From: Siphonodentalium dalli | Lineage: Eukaryota > Mollusca > Scaphopoda > Gadilida > Siphonodentaliidae | Direction: 5' to 3' | NCBI GenBank assembly: GCA_032622095.1 | Contig: CP136064.1 | Span: 38,304,426 to 38,368,425 of the forward strand | Length of the DNA stretch: 64,000 nucleotides | In this document: one piece after another, positions 36,401 through 48,454 of the stretch | Layout: the number at the start of each line of letters is the position of its first letter | How positions within the stretch are numbered: position 1 is the first letter of the stretch | Notes under the pieces: model-generated | What the model was told of the DNA's origin: nothing | The model's input: the letters and a program-made list of their open reading frames with translations, nothing else | The model's database searches: none | Position numbers and translations under genes: made by a program

Positions 36401-36984
36401 AGAAAAGCTTCCTAGTCAGTCCCACTATTTAGTCAGTTCTGGTGTGATATGAAAACTAGCACTAGCCAGTAGTGGTGCTGGACTGGGAACCAGTCATCTT
36501 ATGGTTGAGTTATCGATTTCAAGTTTACATTTAATCATCGTTTTATCAAGTTATTTTGACAGAGAAAAGCTTCCTAGTCAGTCCCACAATTTGGTCAGTT
36601 CTGGTGTGATATGAAAACTAGCACTAGCCAGTAGTGGTGTTGGGCTGGGAACCAGTCATCTTATGTTTGAGTTACCAATTTGAAGTTAATATTTGTTCAT
36701 CATTTTATCAATTTTGACAGAGAAAAGCTTCCTAGTCAGTCCCACTATTTAGTCAGTTCTGGTGTGATATGAAAACTAGCACTAGCTAGTAGTGGTGCTG
36801 GACTGGGAACCAGTCATCTTATGGTTGAGTTATCGATTTCAAGTTTATATTTAATTATCGTTTTATCAAGTTATTTGGACAGAGAAAAGCTTTCTAGTCA
36901 GTCCCACTTATTGGTCAATTCTGGAGTGATATGAAAACTAGCACTAGCCAGTAGTGGTGCTGGACTTGGATCCAATCGTCTTAT
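29877..36984 (+). repeat. Satellite block VII
   Basis: About 44 monomers. From 30640 to 31190, C-like hybrids with TCATCATTTTATCAATTTTG following TTTACATTTAA alternate with TCATCAAGTTATTTAGAC variants. The 1770-bp higher-order repeat follows. The block ends with the pre-S variant, here GGACTTGGATCCAATCG. Confidence 0.95.
31195..34734 (+). repeat. 1770-bp higher-order repeat, two tandem copies
   Basis: 31195-32964 repeats at 32965-34734 (11 monomers). Tags include GGACAGGGAACAGC, GGAAAATAGCACTAG, GTGGTGTTTGACTGGG, TCATCATATTATC and AGCTAGTAGTGG. Part of the same order appears again from 35213. Each copy ends with the pre-S variant CACTTATTGGTCAATTCTGG, but no S follows. Confidence 0.9.
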
Positions 36985-39120
36985 GGCTATTTGTCATCTT
37001 AAACGTAGACTCTACGCCAATTGCAATACAATCCTTGTAGTAACAACGGGCTTGTTTCGATAATATATTTAAAAATAATTAATTTGAGTGGAAGATGTCT
37101 GCAGAAAACGTCTCGGTTAAAAGGCTATCATAAACATTTATTTAATTATTTAATATAAATTAAGTTACGAATTTCAGTATAGGTGACTTAACCACAATTA
37201 ATTAACGGTTTTGGATTGGGTAACATTTGACACATGTCGAGATAACCGCTGACCAAAGATATTTCACAGGTTCTTATCATAATTATGGTTCACTAATCTA
37301 CTTTAAGTGGATATTAGTTGTTAACATATAACTGAAGAATACTGTTCTGTTTAGATTAATAATCTGCATAAACATATTAAAGGGATTAAACAAATGATTA
37401 TAGATTAACACATTAATTCAAAGAAAACTATAGAAAATATAAGTCACAACATTATAATTGCTGGGGCTGCTTCAAAGAAAATAACACCTTCATTCATAAT
37501 TAGCAACAACAGTATTAAAAAAGATCAAAAAGTCAGGAACAGACAAGTTAAACTGTCAAATGTACATAATGAGCTGAGACATGGCGAACATTAACAGCTT
37601 AAGATGCTAATGTGTTTTGTCACCTTGACGAGCCATTGTTTTGACAAGTCAATAACCACTGACATCAAAGCTGCAGCACTATGTGTCATTAGGTTGTCTA
37701 TTGTTTGTCAAAAAGTGAGAACTTTTCACATCATTAGCAAGTTTCAAGTTAGGGTTTAAATATTCTGCTGAAACTAAATTTGCAGCATAACACCAACTGC
37801 AGTGGACAGACAGGAAAGCAGCAAGGATTTAATATTATAACAACTGGGTTTTTTTCAACATTGGATTATTTTAGGCATCCAAGCTCATACACAGAATACT
37901 AAGGTATATTAATTTAAAATAATCTTAGATCTGTGTTTAAAATACATCACAACAAATATGTTTTCCAATTGTAAAAATTCTGGATTCAATTTATTATTTT
38001 TCATATTTCAAAAATCATGCGAGAAAACTTTCTTGATCTACAAAAATGAACTTTTTAAATTGAACTAATTATTAATGTAAATTAAAAAAAACATTAAATT
38101 CAAGTTTCTCTGACATCCAAATTGTTTTTTCTTTGTTTATCTGCACAATATATGATAGTTGGTGCAGTGGTTGGTGCAACAAAAAGGAGTGTTTTGTCAC
38201 ATCAGTACTGTTTAGACAATTAACTAACAAGTGACATCATGTAAGAAGCAGTATGTGCCATAGACAACGTGTCAGTAACTTATTTGTCTGTTAACAGTGA
38301 GAAGTTTAGGACAGTAGTTTGGTTAAAATAGAAAAAAAATATTAAATTACAATTTATCAGACATTAAAATTTTAGTTTAACTAAAACATTACAAAAAATT
38401 GATATACAAATTGTTCTTTCTATTTATCTGCAACCAATAGTTGTTAGTCTAAAATTGATGTGAATTACCAGTGTTTTGTCACCATGTTTGCGAATTGTTT
38501 TGACAGTAACCACAACAAGTGACATGTGAGGAGCAGTATGTGTCATTAGTCAACATGTCATTAGCTTATTGTCAGACAAAACTAAGAAGCTTATCTCATT
38601 AGTTAATATATATATGCCCATTTTGTATTATTTTCACAAACTCATATCTGGTGCAGCTGAATGTCTAACTGTATCAATAAGGTTTGTTGTTGATTTGAAT
38701 TTGCTGAATGTTGGTTTAAAAGTTTTCTCAATGCAGAGTTTGGGCAGCATACACTGCTGGAAGTCTATTAATTATTATGTCAATTTCACCAACAATACAG
38801 AAGACATTTATCATTTGTTCTATATTCCTCGATACGAATTACAATTTTCTTTTAATCACTATAAAATCAGAAATATATTTATCGCTACACTTCACTTTTA
38901 TCCATTAAAGTTTACATTTAACATTCGTTGTAGTTATTCCATAAATACTTCCATAAAATGTTCATTCGAGCTGCAAAAGCGTTAGAATTCTAACGGACTA
39001 TTCATTAACCAGTTCCACATTTTACTGTTGCTGGTGCGATATAATTACTAGCACTAGTAATATGTGGAATTGGGAGAGGAAATTATCTTCTGTCACCATA
39101 CTTTTTGACTTATTTGGACA
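36985..39120 (+). repeat. S unit copy 4
   Basis: Complete, about 2.14 kb, without the 38-bp segment. Shares KTKK and NYYVN codons with copy 5, so copies 4 and 5 form a subgroup. The 123-codon frame runs 38614-38985 with V-to-F in the HVYPLKF region. Confidence 0.93.
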
Positions 39121-39397
39121 GTTCTGGTGTGATATGAAAACTAGCACTATCCAGTAGTGTTGCTGGACTGGGAACCAGTCATCTTATGGTTGAGTTATCA
39201 ATTTGAAGTTTATATTTAATCATCGTTTTATCAAGTTATTTTGACAGAAAAGCTTCCTAGTCAGTCCCGCTAATTGGTCAGTTCTGGTGTGAATCGAAAA
39301 CTAGCATTAGCCAGCAGTGTTGCTGGACTGGGAACCAATCGTCTTATTGCTGAGTTATCAATATGAAGTTTAGATCATTTTATAAAGTTATTTAAAA
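39121..39397 (+). repeat. Satellite block VIII (S-following monomers, cut by E4)
   Basis: The two diverged monomers that follow each S. The second is broken inside its A-run (ATTTAAAA then E4); the rest (AAAAGCATCCTAGTCAG) resumes at 41034. Confidence 0.93.
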
Positions 39398-39420
39398 CGA
39401 GAGGCCGATCACGATCGGCA

Positions 39421-40190
39421 GATGTTAACCCATCCCTTGGCGATAAAAATTTAATATGATCGGATAAATGAGAGTTTTGGTGTTCAATTATAGAGTATAC
39501 TGTTATGTACTATTATAGACAAATGTACATAACACAAATTATTGGAATTTATGGGTCACTGGCATTTATATAAGAGAATGCACTGGTACAGAATCTGTAA
39601 TGCTAAACCGCCACAGCCAGCAAGCCCATGGGTTAAATGTGTAGGTGTGACCTGGACATGGAATACTTGGGTTAAGAGAGTCCAATTTAAGTTTACAATA
39701 ATAATGTGTCCTAGTATACAGATAAGCAACCTCACCACTGACCCATTAATATCAATTATATAGCAGCACAGATGTCCATGTCTACTGTTAATAGCATGTG
39801 ATGTTTATTGTTGAATCTTTATTTTAAATTAGATGCCATAGCCTTATGTATCAGATTATTTGCACATTGGCATAAGTCCAAAGGCAATTGGTGAATTGGA
39901 TTTAATGTTGCTCCAAACAGATTTACCAGTACATAACACAAGATTTTGGACCGATTTAATCAAATTTGGTGTGGTGATTCGGGGTACCCTTGGCAGAGTT
40001 ATAATGGTGTTAGTTTTTCAATTTTTTTTAACTTATTTAAAAAAATTAAAGGGACACATTGGAAATCTTTTTATCATAATCATCAATATCTAAATGAAAA
40101 CAAATGACAATGTCAATGACATTTTTTTTATTATTATTATAAAAGTTAAAAATAAATTTAAAAAAAAATCGATTCAATTTTTCAATTTTT
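39421..40190. other. E4 left interior, no gene recognised
   Basis: Contains overlapping short frames (39542-39763 plus, 39556-39738 minus, 39860-40093 plus) with no domain I recognise, then an A/T-rich stretch with A and T homopolymer runs (40015-40195). Nothing supports a gene. Confidence 0.5.
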
Positions 40191-40200
40191 TTCTCGAAAA

Positions 40201-41033
40201 AGGGTCATAACTCCTTTAAAATTAATCGGATCAAACCCATATTCGAACTCGATCTGTATTTTGGGCTGTGAAACTCACATACCAAATTTGGTTCCAATCA
40301 GATAAAAAATGTTCGAGTTATGGCAGAATGCGTGAATTCTAAGTCAAAAAAGGGCCATAACTCTGTAACAAAATCTCGGATCAAACCCAAATTCGAACTC
40401 GATCCGTATTTTGGGCTGAGAAACCATATACAAAATTTGGTTTCGATCGGATAGAAAATGTTTGAGTTATCGCATTACTCATAAAGGGTCTACGGAGAGA
40501 CAGACGGACAGACAGACAGACAGACGGACGAACGACGAGTGGTCAATCCGGGCAACGACACTATGTTTACCATACTATGGTATGGGTAAACATAAAAAAT
40601 GTTTGAGTTATGGCAGAATTAATTAATTCTAAGTCGAAAAAGGGCCATAACTCCGTAAAAAAAACTTGGATAAAACCCATATTCGAACACGATCTGTATT
40701 TTGCGCTGAGAAACTCACATACCAAATTTGGTTCCGATCAGATAAAAAATGTTTGAGTTATGGCAGAATGCGTGAATTCTAAGTCGAAAAAGGGCCATAA
40801 CTCTGTACAAAAAAGTTGGATCAAACCCATATTCGAACTCGATCTGTATTTTGGGCTGAAAACCCCATATACAAAATTTGGTTTTGATCAGGTAAAAAAT
40901 GTTTGAGTTATCGCATTACACGTAAAGTGTCTACGGACGGACAGACGGACGGACGGACGGACGGACGGACGAACGACGAGTGGTCAATCCGGACAACGAC
41001 ACTATGTTTACCATACATGGTATGGGTAAACAT
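40201..41033 (+). repeat. Two tandem pearl-type modules (2 x 150-bp cores + ACGG/ACAG microsatellite + hairpin)
   Basis: AGGG(C/T)CATAACTC begins cores at 40201, 40351, 40641 and 40791. Each pair of 150-bp cores is followed by GAGTTATCGCATTAC, a GACAGACGG-type tetranucleotide run, CGAGTGGTCAATCCGG and a hairpin (40563-40593; 41004-41033). The module therefore repeats at 440 bp. The first hairpin runs straight into AAAAAATGTTTGAGTTATGG, the end of a partial core. Confidence 0.85.
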
Positions 41034-43871
41034 AAAAAAAGCATCCTAGTCAGTCTCACTATTTGGTCAGTTCTGGTGTGATATGAAAACTAGCACTAGC
41101 CAGTAGTGGTGCTGGACTGGGAACCAGTCATCTTATGTTTGAGTTACCAATTTGAAGTTAATATTTGTTCATCATTTTATCAATTTTGACAGAGAAAAGC
41201 TTCCTAGTCAGTCCCACTATTTAGTCAGTTCTGGTGTGATATGAAAACTAGCACTAGCCAGTAGTGGTGCTGAACTGGGAACCAGTCATCTTATGGTTGA
41301 GTTATCGATTTCAAGTTTACATTTAATCATCGTTTTATCAAGTTATTTGGACAGAGAAAAAAGCTTCCTAGTCAGTCCCACAATTTGGTCAGTTCTGGTG
41401 TGATATGGAAACTAGCACTAGCCAGTAGTGATGTTGGACTGGGAACCAGTCATCTTACGGTTGAGTTATCGATTTCAAGTTTATATTTAATCATCGTTTT
41501 ATCAAGTTATTTGGACAGGGAACAGCTTTCTAGTCAGTCCCACTAATTGGTCAGTTCTGGTGTGATATGAAAACTAGCACTAGCCAGTAGTGGTGCTGGA
41601 CTGGGAACCAGTCATCTTATGGTTGAGTTATCGATTTCAAGTTTACATTTAATCATTGTTTTATCAAGTTATTTGGACAGAGAAAAGCTTCCTAGTCAGT
41701 CCCACAATTTGGTCAGTTCTGGTGTGATATGGAAACTAGCACTAGCCAGTAGTGGTGTTTGACTGGGAACCAGTCATCTTACGGTTGAGTTATCGATTTC
41801 AAGTTTATATTTAATCATCGTTTTATCAAGTTATTTGGACAGAGAACAGCTTTCTAGTCAGTCCCACAATTTGGTCAGTTCTGGTGTGATATGAAAACTA
41901 GCACTAGCCAGTAGTGGTGTTGGACTGGGAACCAGTCATCTTATGTTTGAGTTACCAATTTGAAGTTAATATTTGTTCATCATTTTATCAATTTTGACAA
42001 AGAAAAGCTTCCTAGTCAGTCCCACTATTTAGCCAGTTCTGGTGTGATATGAAAACTAGCACTAGCCAGTAGTGGTGCTGGACTGGGAACCAGTCATCTT
42101 ATGGTTGAGTTATCGATTTCAAGTTTACATTTAATCATCGTTTTATCAAGTTATTTGGACAGAGAAAAGCTTCCTAGTCAGTCCCACAATTTGGTCAGTT
42201 CTGGTGTGATATGAAAACTAGCACTAGCCAGTAGTGGTGTTGGACTGGGAACCAGTCATCTTATGTTTGAGTTACCAATTTGAAGTTAATATTTGTTCAT
42301 CATTTTATCAATTTTGACAGAGAAAAGCTTCCTAGTCAGTCCCACTATTTAGTCAGTTCTGGTGTGATATGAAAACTAGCACTAGCCAGTAGTGGTGCTG
42401 GACTGGGAACCAGTCATCTTATGGTTGAGTTATCAATTTCAAGTTTACATTTAATCATCGTTTTATCAAGTTATTTGGACAGAGAAAAGCTTCCTAGTCA
42501 GTCCCACAATTTGGTCAGTTCTGGTGTGATATGAAAACTAGCACTAGCCAGTAGTGGTGTTGGACTGGGAACCAGTCATCTTATGTTTGAGTTACCAATT
42601 TGAAGTTAATATTTGTTCATCATTTTATCAATTTTGACAGAGAAAAGCTTCCTAGTCAGTCCCACTATTTAGTCAGTTCTGGTGTGATATGAAAACTAGC
42701 ACTAGCCAGTAGTGGTGCTGGACTGGGAACCAGTCATCTTATGGTTGAGTTATCGATTTCAAGTTTACATTTAATCATCGTTTTATCAAGTTATTTGGAC
42801 AGAGAAAAGCTTCCTAGTCAGTCCCACAATTTGGTCAGTTCTGGTGTGATATGGAAACTAGCACTAGCCAGTAGTGGTGCTGGACTGGGAACCAGTCATC
42901 TTATGGTTGAGTTATAAATTTCAAGTTTATATTTAATCATCGTTTTATCAAGTTATTTGGACAGAGAAAAGCTTTCTAGTCAGTCCTACAATTTGGTCAG
43001 TTCTGGTGTGATATGAAAACTAGCACTAGCCAGTAATGGTACTGGATTGGGAACCAGTCATCTTATGGTTGAGTTATCAATTTCTAGCTTATATTTAATC
43101 ATCGTTTTATCAAGTTATTTTAACAGAGAAATGCTTCCCAGTCAGTTCCGCTAATTGGTCAGTTCTGGTGTGACATGAAAACTAGCACTAGCCAGTAGTG
43201 GTGCTGGACTGGGAACCAGTCATCTTACGGTTGAGTTATCGATTTCAAGTTTATATTTAATCATCGTTTCATAAAAATATTTTGACAGAGAAAAGCTCTC
43301 TAGTCAACCTCACTAATTGGTCAGTTCTGGTCTGATATGAAAACTAGCACTAGCCAGTAGTGGTGCTGGACTGGGAACCAGTCATCTTATGTTTGAGTTA
43401 CCAATTTGAAGTTAATATTTGTCCATCATTTTATTAATTTTGACAGCGAAATGCTTCCCAGTCAGTCCCACTATTTGGTCAGTTCTGGTGTGTTATGAAA
43501 ACTAGCACTAGCCAGTAGTGGTGCTGGACTGGGAACCAGTCATCTTATGGTTGAGTTATCGATTTCAAGTTTACATTTAATCATCGTTTTATCAAGTTAT
43601 TTTGACAGAGAAAAGCTTCCTAGTCAGTCCCACTATTTAGTCAGTTCTGGTGTGATATGAAAACTAGCACTAGCCAGTATGGTGCTGGACTGGGAACCAG
43701 TCATCTTATGGTTGAGTTATCGATTTCAAGTTTATATTCAATTATCGTTTTATCAAGTTATTTGGACAGAGAAAAGCTTTCTAGTCAGTCCCACTTATTG
43801 GTCAATTCTGGAGTGATATGAAAACTAGCACTAGCCAGTAGTGGTGCTGGACTTGGAACCAATCGTCTTAT
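41034..43871 (+). repeat. Satellite block IX
   Basis: Resumes exactly where block VIII was broken. A-B-C units dominate to about 42900; then more diverged monomers occur (ACTAGCCAGTAATGGTACTGG, TTTTAACAGAGAAATGC, CATAAAAATATTTTGACAG, GGTCTGATATG at 43000-43500). The block ends with the pre-S variants. Confidence 0.94.
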
Positions 43872-46006
43872 GGCTATTTGTCATCTTAAACGTAGACTCT
43901 ACGCCAATTGCAATACAATCCTTGTAGTAACAACGGGCTTGTTTCGATAATATATTTAAAAATAATTAATTTGAGTGGAAGATGTCTGCAGAAAACGTCT
44001 CGGTTAAAAGGCTATCATAAACATTTATTTAATTATTTAATATAAATTAAGTTACGAATTTCAGTATAGGTGACTTAACCACAATTAATTAACGGTTTTG
44101 GATTGGGTAACATTTGACACATGTCGAGATAACCGCTGACCAAAGATATTTCACAGGTTCTTATCATAATTATGGTTCACTAATCTACTTTAAGTGGATA
44201 TTAGTTGTTAACATATAACTGAAGAATACTGTTCTGTTTAGATTAATAATCTGCATAAACATATTAAAGGGATTAAACAAATGATTATAGATTAACACAT
44301 TAATTCAAAGAAAACTATAGAAAATATAAGTCACAACATTATAATTGCTGGGGCTGCTTCAAAGAAAATAACACCTTCATTCATAATTAGCAACAACAGT
44401 ATTAAAAAGATCAAAAAGTCTGGAACAGACAAGTTAAACTGTCAAATCTACATAATGAGCTGAGACATGGCGAACATTAACAGCTTAAGATGCTAATGTG
44501 TTTTGTCACATTGACGAGCCATTGTTTTGACAAGTCAATAACCACTGACATCAAAGCTGCAGCACTATGTGTCATTAGGTTGTCTATTGTTTGTCAAAAA
44601 GTGAGAACTTTTCACATCATTAGCAAGTTTCAAGTTAGGGTTTAAATATTCTGCTGAAACTAAATTTGCAGCATAACATCAACTGAAGTGGACAGACAGG
44701 AAAGCAGCAAGGATTTAATATTATAACAACTGGGTTTTTTTCAATATTGGATTATTTTAGGCATCCAAGCTTATACACAGAATACTAAGGTATATTAATT
44801 TAAAATAATCTTAGATCTGTGTTTAAAATACATCACAACAAATATGTTTTCCAATTGTAAAAATTCTGGATTCAATTTATTATTTTTCATATTTCAAAAA
44901 TCATGCGAGAAAACTTTCTTGGTCTACAAAAATGAACTTTTTAAATTGAACTAATTATTAATGTAAATTAAAAAAAACATTAAATTCAAGTTTCTCTGAC
45001 ATCCAAATTGTTTTTTCTTTGTTTATCTGCACAATATATGATAGTTGGTGCAGTGGTTGGTGCAACAAAAAGGAGTGTTTTGTCACATCAGTACTGTTTA
45101 GACAATTAACTAACAAGTGACATCATGTAAGAAGCAGTATGTGGCATAGACAACGTGTCAGTAACTTATTTGTCTGTTAACAGTGAGAAGTTTAGGACAG
45201 TAGTTTGGTTAAAATAGAAAAAAAATATTAAATTACAATTTATCAGACATTAAAATTTTAGTTTCACTAAAACATTAAAAAAAATTGATATACAAATTGT
45301 TCTTTCTATTTATCTGCAACCAATAGTTGTTAGTCTAAAATTTATGTGAATTACCAGTGTTTTGTCACCATGTTTGCGAATTGTTTTGACAGTAACCACA
45401 ACAAGTGACATGTGAGGAGCAGTATGTGTCATTAGTCAACATGTCATTAGCTTATTGTCAGACAAAACTAAGAAGCTTATCTCATTAGTTAATATATATA
45501 TGCCCATTTTGTATTATTTTCACAAACTCATATCTGGTGCAGCTGAATGTCTAACTGTATCAATAAGGTTTGTTGTTGATTTGAATTTGCTGAATGTTGG
45601 TTTAAAAGTTTTCTCAATGCAGAGTTTGGGCAGCATACACTGCTGGAAGTCTATTAATTATTATGTCAATATCACCAACAATACAGAAGACATTTATCAT
45701 TTGTTCTATATTCCTCGATACGAATTACAATTTTCTTTTAATCACTATAAAATCAGAAATATATTTATCGCTACACTTCACGTTTATCCATTAAAGTTTA
45801 CATTTAACATTCGTTGTAGTTATTCCATAAATACTTCCATAAAATGTTCATTCGAGCTGCAAAAGCGTTAGAATTCTAACGGACTATTCATTAACCAGTT
45901 CCACATTTTACTGTTGCTGGTGCGATATAATTACTAGCACTAGTAATATGTGGAATTGGGAGAGGAAATTATCTTCTGTCACCATACTTTTTGACTTATT
46001 TGGACA
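43872..46006 (+). repeat. S unit copy 5
   Basis: Complete, about 2.14 kb, closest to copy 4. The 123-codon frame runs 45500-45871 with F-to-I (NYYVNITNN). Copy 5 starts 6887 bp after copy 4; E4 accounts for about 1.6 kb of that spacing. Confidence 0.93.
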
Positions 46007-48454
46007 GTTCTGGTGTGATATGAAAACTAGCACTATCCAGTAGTGTTGCTGGACTGGGAACCAGTCATCTTATGGTTGAGTTATCAATTTGAAGTTTATA
46101 TTTAATCATCGTTTTATCAAGTTATTTTGACAGAAAAGCTTCCTAGTCAGTCCCGCTAATTGGTCAGTTCTGGTGTGAATCGAAAACTAGCATTAGCCAG
46201 CAGTGTTGCTGGACTGGGAACCAATCGTCTTATTGCTGAGTTATCAATATGAAGTTTAGATCATTTTATAAAGTTATTTAAAAAAAAAGCATCCTAGTCA
46301 GACTCACTATTTGGTCAGTTCTGGTGTGATATGAAAACTAGCACTAGCCAGTAGTGGTGCTGGACTGGGAACCAGTCATCTTATGTTTGAGTTACCAATT
46401 TGAAGTTAATATTTGTTCATCATTTTATCAATTTTGACAGAAAAGCTTCATAGTCAGTCCCACTATTTAGTCAGTTCTGGTGTGATATGAAAACTAGCAC
46501 TAGCCAGTAGTGGTGCTGGACTGGGAACCAGTCATCTTATGGTTGAGTTATCGATTTCAAGTTTACATTTAATCATCATTTTATCAAGTTATTTGGACAG
46601 AGAAAAGCTTCCTAGTCAGTCCCACAATTTGGTCAGTTCTGGTGTGATATGGAAACTAGCACTAGCCAGTAGTGGTGTTGGACTGGGAACCAGTCATCTT
46701 ACGGTTGAGTTATCGATTTCAAGTTTATATTTAATCATCGTTTTATCAAGTTATTTGGACAGAGAACAGCTTTCTAGTCAGTCCCACTAATTGGTCAGTT
46801 CTGGTGTGATATGAAAACTAGCACTAGCCAGTAGTGGTGCTGGACTGGGAACCAGTCATCTTATGGTTGAGTTATCGATTTCAAGTTTACATTTAATCAT
46901 CGTTTTATCAAGTTATTTGGACAGAGAAAAGCTTCCTAGTCAGTCCCACAATTTGGTAAGTTCTGGTGTGATATGGAAACTAGCACTAGCCAGTAGTGGT
47001 GTTTGACTGGGAACCAGTCATCTTACGGTTGAGTTATCGATTTCAAGTTTATATTTAATCATCGTTTTATCAAGTTATTTGGACAGAGAACAGCTTTCTA
47101 GTCAGACCCACAATTTGGTCAGTTCTGGTGTGATATGAAAACTAGCACTAGCCAGTAGTGGTGTTGGACTGGGAACCAGTCATCTTATGTTTGAGTTACC
47201 AATTTGAAGTTAATATTTGTTCATCATTTTATCAATTTTGACAGAGAAAAGCTTCCTAGTCAGTCCCACTATTTAGTCAGTTCTGGTGTGATATGAAAAC
47301 TAGCACTAGCCAGTAGTGGTGCTGGACTGGGAACCAGTCATCTTATGGTTGAGTTATCGATTTCAAGTTTACATTTAATCATCGTTTTATCAAGTTATTT
47401 GGACAGAGAAAAGCTTCCTAGTCAGTCCCACAATTTGGTCAGTTCTGGTGTGATATGAAAACTAGCACTAGCCAGTAGTGGTGTTGGACTGGGAACCAGT
47501 CATCTTATGTTTGAGTTACCAATTTGAAGTTAATATTTGTTCATCATTTTATCAATTTTGACAGAGAAAAGCTTCCTAGTCAGTCCCACTATTTAGTCAG
47601 TTCTGGTGTGATATGAAAACTAGCACTAGCCAGTAGTGGTGCTGGACTGGGAACCAGTCATCTTATGGTTGAGTTATCGATTTCAAGTTTACATTTAATC
47701 ATCGTTTTATCAAGTTATTTGGACAGAGAAAAGCTTCCTAGTCAGTCCCACAATTTGGTCAGTTCTGGTGTGATATGGAAACTAGCACTAGTCAGTAGTG
47801 GTGTTGGACTGGGAACCAGTCATCTTACAGTTGAGTTATCGATTTCAAGTTTATATTTAATCATCGTTTTATCAAGTTATTTGGACAGAGAACAGCTTTC
47901 TAGTCAGTCCCACTAATTGGTCAGTTCGGTGTGATATGAAAACTAGCACTAGCCAGTAGTGGTGTTGGACTGGGAACCAGTCATCTTATGTTTGAGTTAC
48001 CAATTTGAAGTTAATATCTGTTCATCATTTTATCAATTTTGACAGAGAAAAGCTTCCTAGTCAGTCCCACTATTTAGTCAGTTCTGGTGTGATATGAAAA
48101 CTAGCACTAGCCAGTAGTGGTGCTGAATTGGGAACCAGTCATCTTATGGTTGAGTTATCGATTTCAAGTTTACATTTAATCATCGTTTTATCAAGTTATT
48201 TGGACAGAGAACAGCTTTCTAGTCAGTCCCACAATTTGGTCAGTTCTGGTGTGATATGAAAACTAGCAGTAGCCAGGACTGGGAACCAGTCATCTTATGT
48301 TTGAGTTACCAATTTGAAGTTAATATTTGTTCATCATTTTATCAATTTTGACAGAGAAAAGCTTCCTAGTCAGTCCCACTATTTAGTCAGTTCTGGTGTG
48401 ATATGAAAACTAGCACTAGCCAGTAGTGGTGCTGGACTGGGAACCAGTCATCTT

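Larger units (their letters stand above)
39398..41033. mobile_element. E4: pearl/Helentron-like non-autonomous element with a hairpin at each end
   Basis: Inserted in the A-run of a satellite monomer: ATTTAAAA on the left and seven A's on the right, against nine A's in empty copies, so there is no clear target duplication. The left end has GAGGCCGATCACGATCGGC, a 7-bp stem with a 2-nt loop six bases from the edge. The right end has the hairpin 41004-41033. In between are about 750 bp with no recognised gene, then tandem cores and ACGG/ACAG microsatellites. This resembles bivalve pearl elements and Helentron-associated interspersed elements, which insert in T-rich sites and have a hairpin near one end. 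No Rep/helicase frame is present. Confidence 0.6.

Noticed and set aside
39542-40093. Three short frames in E4 (73, 60 and 77 codons) as remnants of a transposase or Rep/helicase
   Set aside because: No recognisable motif, overlapping opposite strands, and no support beyond chance length.
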